Shown here in pieces: positions 23,829 to 27,319 of a stretch of 27,319 nt of DNA. Origin of the DNA: Desulfovibrio sp. (GTDB taxonomy: Bacteria; Desulfobacterota; Desulfovibrionia; Desulfovibrionales; Desulfovibrionaceae). The notes beneath the pieces were generated by a model. It was not told where the DNA came from. It saw only the letters and a program-made list of their open reading frames with translations, and did no database searches. The stretch lies in contig JAITEY010000201.1 of the NCBI GenBank assembly GCA_031281815.1, positions 1-27,319 of the forward strand. The letters are read 5' to 3'. Within the stretch, counting starts at the first letter, position 1. Each line of letters begins with the position of its first letter. Both the position numbers and the translations under genes were made by a program.

Positions 23829-25232
23829 TCAAAGCGGTATCGGGATGAACTCCGCCTTCAGGCGGTCCGAGCGTCCGGGGGCGGCCCGGTACTCGCCGCT
23901 CCAGCAGGAAGTACAGAACGTATCGGCATCGTTGCCGAACAAACCGGTCAGGCCTTCCAGCGAAAGATATCCCAAACTGTCCATGTTGAGCAAGGTACGT
24001 ATTGCTTCCAGGTCCAGCCTGTGGGCCAGCAGATCTTCGCGCCGGGGAAAATCCACGCCGTAAATGCACGGATGGCGGGTTGGAGGGCAGGCAATGCGCA
24101 GATGGACTTCGCGCGCACCCGCGGAACGCAATTCCCGTCCCAAGGCCGAGGTTGTGGTTCCCCGGATAAGCGAATCGTCTACGAGGACTACGCGTTTACC
24201 GCGCACCACCGCGCGCACGACGTTGTTTTTCATGCGCACGGCCGCGGCCCGCGCCTCCTGCCCGGGGGAAATGAAGCTGCGGCCGACGTAGTGGTTGCGG
24301 ATAAGCCCCCGTTCAAAGGGCAGGTTGAGGCCGTCCGCATAACCCATGGCCGCACTCATGCCCGAGTCGGGGATGGGCACAACGACGTCGGCGTCGGCCG
24401 GGTGTTCCTGCGCAAGCTTTATGCCGCTGCGCCGGCGGAACAGATGCGGCGTCTCGCCGAAGACCAGGGAGTCCGGACGGGCGAAATAGATAAGTTCCAG
24501 CAGACATCGGGCCGGCGTGGGCGTGTTTTCCGCAAAAAACAGGGAATGTCGGCCGTTTTCGTCAAAAATGACCATTTCTCCCGGTTCCACTTCCCGCTCA
24601 AAAACCGCTCCGATCTGGTCAAAGGCGCAGGTTTCCGAAGCGACGACCAATCCGTCGCCGAGATGCCCCAAAACCAAGGGACGGTATCCCAAAGGGTCGC
24701 GCGCGGCAATCAGGCGGTCGGGGAAGAGCAGGATCACGGCAAAGGCAGGCCCGGCCAAGGCCAGGATGCGGCCGATTTCCTTATCGTTGACGGCCAGTTC
24801 ATGCGCCAGGAGATGCAGGAAGATTTCGCTGTCCGTGGTTGTCTGAAAGAGCGCGCCGCCGGAGCACAGGGCGTTGCACAGCCTTTGCGAGTCGGCCAGA
24901 TTGCCGTTGTGCGCGACAGCGGCTTCCCCGCCGGCATAACGCCCTGTGAGGGGTTGCGCGTTGGCGGCGCTGCTTTCGCCGGCCGTCGAATAGCGGACAT
25001 GCCCGACAGCCGCGCTGCCCGGCAGGCGGCGCGCGGCATCGCCGGCAAAGACGGAAGACACCAGCCCCATGCCTTTGTACACATGCAGGCGGCCGGCATG
25101 GCTTGTCGCTATGCCGGCCGATTCCTGTCCGCGATGCTGCAGGGCGTGTAGACCGAGAGCGGCAACCGGGGCCGCTTCCGGCACATTGTACAGTCCGATG
25201 ACGCCGCAGGCGTCGCGAGGATGATCATTCAC
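23829..25232 (-). CDS. purF: Amidophosphoribosyltransferase
   Basis: PurF makes 5-phosphoribosylamine from PRPP and glutamine, the first step of purine synthesis. The 467-residue product starts with an 8-residue propeptide (MNDHPRDA), followed by Cys9, the Ntn nucleophile in CGVIGLYN. The glutaminase domain includes GHVRYSTAG and AHNGNL. The PRPP-binding motif is [14 protein letters not shown]. Cysteines in [13 protein letters not shown] and [10 protein letters not shown] match those that hold the [4Fe-4S] cluster of the Bacillus-type enzyme, so an oxygen-sensitive, clustered form is likely. The start is GTG 25232 with a GGGG-type RBS; an upstream ATG is out of frame and stops at once. It is followed by tatA. 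Confidence 0.95.
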   Translation of the reverse strand: MNDHPRDACGVIGLYNVPEAAPVAALGLHALQHRGQESAGIATSHAGRLHVYKGMGLVSSVFAGDAARRLPGSAAVGHVRYSTAGESSAANAQPLTGRYAGGEAAVAHNGNLADSQRLCNALCSGGALFQTTTDSEIFLHLLAHELAVNDKEIGRILALAGPAFAVILLFPDRLIAARDPLGYRPLVLGHLGDGLVVASETCAFDQIGAVFEREVEPGEMVIFDENGRHSLFFAENTPTPARCLLELIYFARPDSLVFGETPHLFRRRSGIKLAQEHPADADVVVPIPDSGMSAAMGYADGLNLPFERGLIRNHYVGRSFISPGQEARAAAVRMKNNVVRAVVRGKRVVLVDDSLIRGTTTSALGRELRSAGAREVHLRIACPPTRHPCIYGVDFPRREDLLAHRLDLEAIRTLLNMDSLGYLSLEGLTGLFGNDADTFCTSCWSGEYRAAPGRSDRLKAEFIPIPL

Positions 25233-25293
25233 GGCATTACGCCCCGGTAAAGAAAACGTCCGGCTGCGATGGATGCTTTCGGCGCGCCCGTCC

Positions 25294-25330
25294 TAGAGCG
25301 GATTGATATTGAAAATATCCATCCGCTCTA
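25294..25330. terminator. 17-bp inverted repeat containing the infA stop codon
   Basis: Arms 25294-25310 and 25314-25330 pair over 17 bp with one mismatch around a 3-nt loop (outer arm TAGAGCGGAT / ATCCGCTCTA). The infA stop TAG (25330-25328 on the minus strand) is the first codon of the stem. No T-run follows on the minus strand. The position between infA and purF suggests a terminator or 3'-end stabiliser, but it might also be a protein-binding palindrome. Confidence 0.55.
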
Positions 25331-25546
25331 CTTCATTCGGTAGGTTATTCTTCCGCGCGTGAGGTCATACGGAGAAATTTCCACTTTGACCCTGTCGCCG
25401 GGCAGGATGCGGATATAAAACTTGCGCATTTTCCCCGAAATATGCGCCAGCACCGTGTGGCCGTTTTCCAGTTCCACCCGGAACATGGCGTTGGGCAAGG
25501 CTTCCTGCACGGTGCCGTCTATCTCAAGCGCTTCTTCCTTGGCCAT
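25328..25546 (-). CDS. infA: Translation initiation factor IF-1
   Basis: IF-1 is a 72-residue OB-fold protein that binds the 30S A site during initiation. The sequence [20 protein letters not shown], then [20 protein letters not shown], then [20 protein letters not shown] and GRITYRMK is the complete standard protein. ATG 25546 has GGGG about 6 nt upstream. The gene is on the minus strand, between the merR-type gene and purF, with a 216-nt structured leader region before it. Its stop lies inside a strong inverted repeat. Confidence 0.97.
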   Translation of the reverse strand: MAKEEALEIDGTVQEALPNAMFRVELENGHTVLAHISGKMRKFYIRILPGDRVKVEISPYDLTRGRITYRMK

Positions 25547-25591
25547 AAAAACCCCGTTTTAATCCACATCCGGCTCCGCCCATCGGAAGAC

Positions 25592-25641
25592 TCCACCCAG
25601 GCGGATGGAAACCGGGTGGATTGCCCGCTCCCGGAAGGGAG
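25592..25641 (-). promoter_or_regulatory. Two hairpins in the infA upstream region
   Basis: TCCACCC (25592-25598) pairs with GGGTGGA (25614-25620) across a 15-nt loop. CTCCC (25628-25632) pairs with GGGAG (25637-25641) across a tetraloop. They sit between the merR stop (25763) and the infA start on the same strand, 45-95 nt before the ATG. They could end the merR transcript or fold the infA leader. A TTGACA lies near 25710 on the minus strand, but no clear -10 matches it. Confidence 0.35.
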
Positions 25642-25762
25642 AGATTGCAACCTATAAAAGAATTTCGGATAAGCGTGGTTCGTGCCATGTTTCGGCGGTC
25701 CTGTCAATCGGGACAATCGTAGGAAAATCGACAATTCGTCGTAATAGTTGACGTTCATTTCA

Positions 25763-26191
25763 TCATGAAGCCGGCAGCCGCCCGCAGGACGCGCAACATG
25801 ATCTGTCGTCAAGGCTGCGCATAATGCCGCAGAGTTCGCCCTCGCGTTCGCCCCCGCAGGTGCCGCGCAGGCGTTCAAGGTGCTTCTTCAGAAGCTCCAG
25901 GGACGCTATCTTTGCATCGACATCGGCGATATGCGCGTCAACCAGATTCGCAATCCATGTGCAGTCGCGTCGGGGTTTGTCCCTGAACAACAGCAGATCC
26001 CTGATTTCCGCCGGTCTCATGCCGTGCTCGCGGCAGTGCATGATGAAACCGAGCCTTTCCAGGTCTTTCGCCCCGTACAGCCGATAGTTGCCCTCCGTCC
26101 TTTCCGGTGCGGGCAGAAGACCTTCCTTCTCGTAATAGCGGATTGTCACTACCTTGCAGCCGCTTTTCTCCGCAAGTTCACCAATTTTCAT
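25763..26191 (-). CDS. MerR-family metal-responsive regulator (PbrR/CadR type)
   Basis: The 142-residue protein has the MerR winged helix (KIGELAEKSGCKVVTIRYYE, then GNYRLYGAKDLERLGFI), a long dimer helix (about 80-110) and a Cys-containing metal loop. Cys77, Cys112 and Cys121 match in order and spacing the ligands I recall for Pb(II)/Cd(II) regulators of the PbrR/CadR group. The C-terminal CCASCGR adds three more Cys. It is divergent from the P-type ATPase, and a matching operator lies between them. ATG 26191 has only a modest RBS (GGCGG before an A-run). It overlaps the stop of a 15-codon leader ORF that copies its own N-terminus, so translation may depend on reinitiation. Confidence 0.9.
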   Translation of the reverse strand: MKIGELAEKSGCKVVTIRYYEKEGLLPAPERTEGNYRLYGAKDLERLGFIMHCREHGMRPAEIRDLLLFRDKPRRDCTWIANLVDAHIADVDAKIASLELLKKHLERLRGTCGGEREGELCGIMRSLDDRSCCASCGRLPAS

Positions 26192-26235
26192 TTTTTTCCG
26201 CCGCCGCTTTTGTTCGCCGATTCGCCGATTTTCAT
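26188..26235 (-). CDS. 15-codon leader ORF that duplicates the merR start
   Basis: ATG 26235 opens MKIGESANKSGGGKK and stops at TGA 26188-26190, which overlaps the regulator's ATG (ATGA). The first 11 codons copy the regulator's own MKIGELAEKSG with few changes. GGAGGG lies 6 nt upstream (26242-26247), a better RBS than the regulator's. The two ATGs are 44 nt apart, so the copy is out of frame with the regulator. Whether it is translated is inference from the RBS. Confidence 0.5.
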   Translation of the reverse strand: MKIGESANKSGGGKK

Positions 26236-26325
26236 TACCGACCCTCCGGCGCTGTTCTTCACCGGCTCAACGATGTTTCTCGTTACTTTTCAGGTAGTTT
26301 GCTTCACCGATTCGCCGCTTTTTAT
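26188..26325 (-). repeat. Degenerate repeats of the merR 5' end
   Basis: Copies of the merR start region lie at 26191, 26235 and about 26325 (minus-strand starts). On the plus strand, 26213-26235 and 26303-26325 agree at 20 of 23 positions. The outermost copy has ATA in place of ATG, also preceded by a GGGG-A-run. A further weak echo lies near 26260. The array fills the space between the regulator and its operator. Confidence 0.65.
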
Positions 26326-26351
26326 TTTTTCCCCGCATGAGAAAAAAGGAC

Positions 26352-26382
26352 TTGACCCTATAGTAACTATAGATATTACCGT
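26352..26382 (+). promoter_or_regulatory. MerR-type operator/promoter of the metal ATPase
   Basis: A -35 TTGACC (26352-26357) is followed by the dyad CTATAG-TAA-CTATAG (26358-26372), and a poor -10 (TACCGT, 26377-26382) follows at 19-nt spacing. The overlong spacer with the dyad inside it is the hallmark of MerR-activated promoters, and the dyad matches the PbrR/CadR class. It lies 37 nt before the ATPase ATG. Confidence 0.85.
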
Positions 26383-26419
26383 TGTCAAAAAGAGAAAGCG
26401 ATACACAAGGAGATACATC

Positions 26420-27319
26420 ATGACCAGCACAAGCGCCGACGCCGTATGCGGGTGTTGCGGATGCGCCCCGGCGGCGGAACCGCCGGCAGGCGCCGCCCCG
26501 CCTGCAATCCCTTGGCGGAGGCCCGCAGCGGCAAGCCTGCTTGCCGCTGCGGCCGAAGCTGTTGAATTCCTCGGCGAATGGAACGTCCGCCCTTTCGGCA
26601 TAGACCTGCACGCCCCGACAATAAGCAGTTTCGCTCCTGCCGGGTATCTGCCGGTGATCCTCGCGGTCGCCGCCATTTGTCTCTGCGGCCTTTCCACCTA
26701 TAAGAACGGGTGGAACTCGCTCAGACATCTGAAGCCGGATATCGAAGCGCTCATGGCGGCGGCGGTGACCGGAGCGGTCGTCATCGGGCAGTATGCCGAG
26801 GCCGCCATGGTCACGGCGCTGTTCAATCTCGCCGAAGTCATTGAAAGCGCCTGCCTGGAACGCGCGCGCGGAGACATCAAAAAACTGCTCTCCCTTGCGC
26901 CCGAAACGGCGACCGTGCAGAGTCCCGACGGTCACTGGGCGGAAACGGACGCCCGCAGGGTTCGCGTGGGGAGCTTGGTGCGCGTGAAGCCCGGCGAACG
27001 CATCGGCCTTGACGGCGTTGTCGTTCAGGGCCGATCGGCCGTCAATCAGGCTCCGGTCACCGGCGAAAGCATGCCTGTGGAAAAAAGCGAGGGTGATACG
27101 GTGTTTGCCGGAACCATCAACGAAGACGGTTCCTTTATCTTCCGCGTAAGCGCCGCCGCGAACGATTCCACCCTGACCCGCATCATCCGCGCCGTGGAAG
27201 AAGCCCAGGCCGCGCGCGCCCCGGTCCAGCGCTTTGTCGACCGTTTCGCGGCAATCTATACGCCCGCTGTGTTTCTCACGGCGGCCGCCGTAGCCGCCGT
27301 TCCTTCCCTGTACGCGGGG
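26420..27319 (+). CDS. Cd/Zn/Pb-type P1B ATPase, N-terminal part (runs off the window)
   Basis: The first 300 codons of a heavy-metal efflux ATPase are visible; the frame is open to the window end. AAGGAG (26407-26412) is 7 nt before ATG 26420. In place of a full HMA domain the N-terminus has a Cys cluster, VCGCCGCAP (residues 9-17). Membrane segments follow (YLPVILAVAAICLCGL; a pair around EALMAAAVTGAVVIGQ; a third at AIYTPAVFLTAAAVAAV). The actuator domain includes VNQAPVTGESMPVEK with Thr214-Gly-Glu-Ser217. The DKTGT phosphorylation loop lies beyond the window. The adjacent regulator and operator suggest induction by Cd, Pb or Zn. Confidence 0.92.
   Translation, partial: MTSTSADAVCGCCGCAPAAEPPAGAAPPAIPWRRPAAASLLAAAAEAVEFLGEWNVRPFGIDLHAPTISSFAPAGYLPVILAVAAICLCGLSTYKNGWNSLRHLKPDIEALMAAAVTGAVVIGQYAEAAMVTALFNLAEVIESACLERARGDIKKLLSLAPETATVQSPDGHWAETDARRVRVGSLVRVKPGERIGLDGVVVQGRSAVNQAPVTGESMPVEKSEGDTVFAGTINEDGSFIFRVSAAANDSTLTRIIRAVEEAQAARAPVQRFVDRFAAIYTPAVFLTAAAVAAVPSLYAG

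Noticed and set aside
23787..25151. 454-codon plus-strand frame opposite purF
   Set aside because: It is antisense to an unmistakable purF gene, and its translation has no family features.

Overview
The window is a GC-rich bacterial chromosome segment that most resembles the Desulfovibrionaceae (Desulfobacterota). This is inferred from gene content, not from a database search. The pointers are a chemotaxis operon with HEAT-repeat and ParA-like members (cheB-HEAT-cheR-parA-cheW-cheY-cheA), a short DUF4911-type gene beside a CbiK-type chelatase, and housekeeping proteins of deltaproteobacterial flavour. No rRNA is present to settle the taxonomy.

Layout. (1) 1-3271, plus strand: the tail of metK, then coaX, eno and folD. 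(2) 3392-8970, an accessory region, mostly minus strand and in part clearly AT-rich. It holds an intact WYL/WCX regulator, a Cys-rich small protein translationally coupled to a uracil-DNA-glycosylase-superfamily-like protein, a weak hypothetical gene, a palindromic repeat, a long AT-rich gene-poor stretch with a palindromic promoter, a Phd/VapC-type toxin-antitoxin pair, and a scrapyard of gene fragments (YafY-type regulator N-terminus, VOC/glyoxalase N-terminus, IS630 transposase, integrase C-terminus). It abuts tRNA-Pro(CGG), so it looks like a decayed island at a tRNA attachment site. (3) 9237-18739, plus strand: the chemotaxis operon. (4) 18783-23488, plus strand: a SAM methyltransferase, rsmD, coaD, an MtaB-like methylthiotransferase, a DUF4911-like gene and a cbiK-like gene, tightly packed. 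(5) 23600-25546, minus strand: tatA, purF and infA. (6) 25763-27319: a divergent metal-resistance pair, a PbrR/CadR-type MerR regulator and a Cd/Zn/Pb P-type ATPase cut by the window end, with a classical MerR-type operator/promoter between them.

How the genes work together. CheA, CheW and CheY form the phosphorelay core. CheR and CheB set receptor methylation, and the ParA-like ATPase probably positions the array at the pole or cell division plane. The metal regulator and ATPase form a self-contained efflux switch. The remaining plus-strand genes are housekeeping: CoA synthesis at both ends (coaX, coaD), glycolysis, C1 metabolism, and rRNA/tRNA modification.

Most notable. A roughly 72-bp hairpin-forming repeat occurs twice in opposite orientations, about 92% identical by hand alignment. 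One copy lies inside the cbiK-like gene and is read through in frame. Small tandem duplications also recur at gene boundaries and linkers: the eno/folD junction, three extra degenerate 79-bp copies of the cheB 3' end, the cheA linker, the mtaB linker, and the merR 5' end, where a 44-nt duplication leaves a 15-codon leader ORF that carries the best ribosome-binding site and ends in an ATGA overlap with merR.
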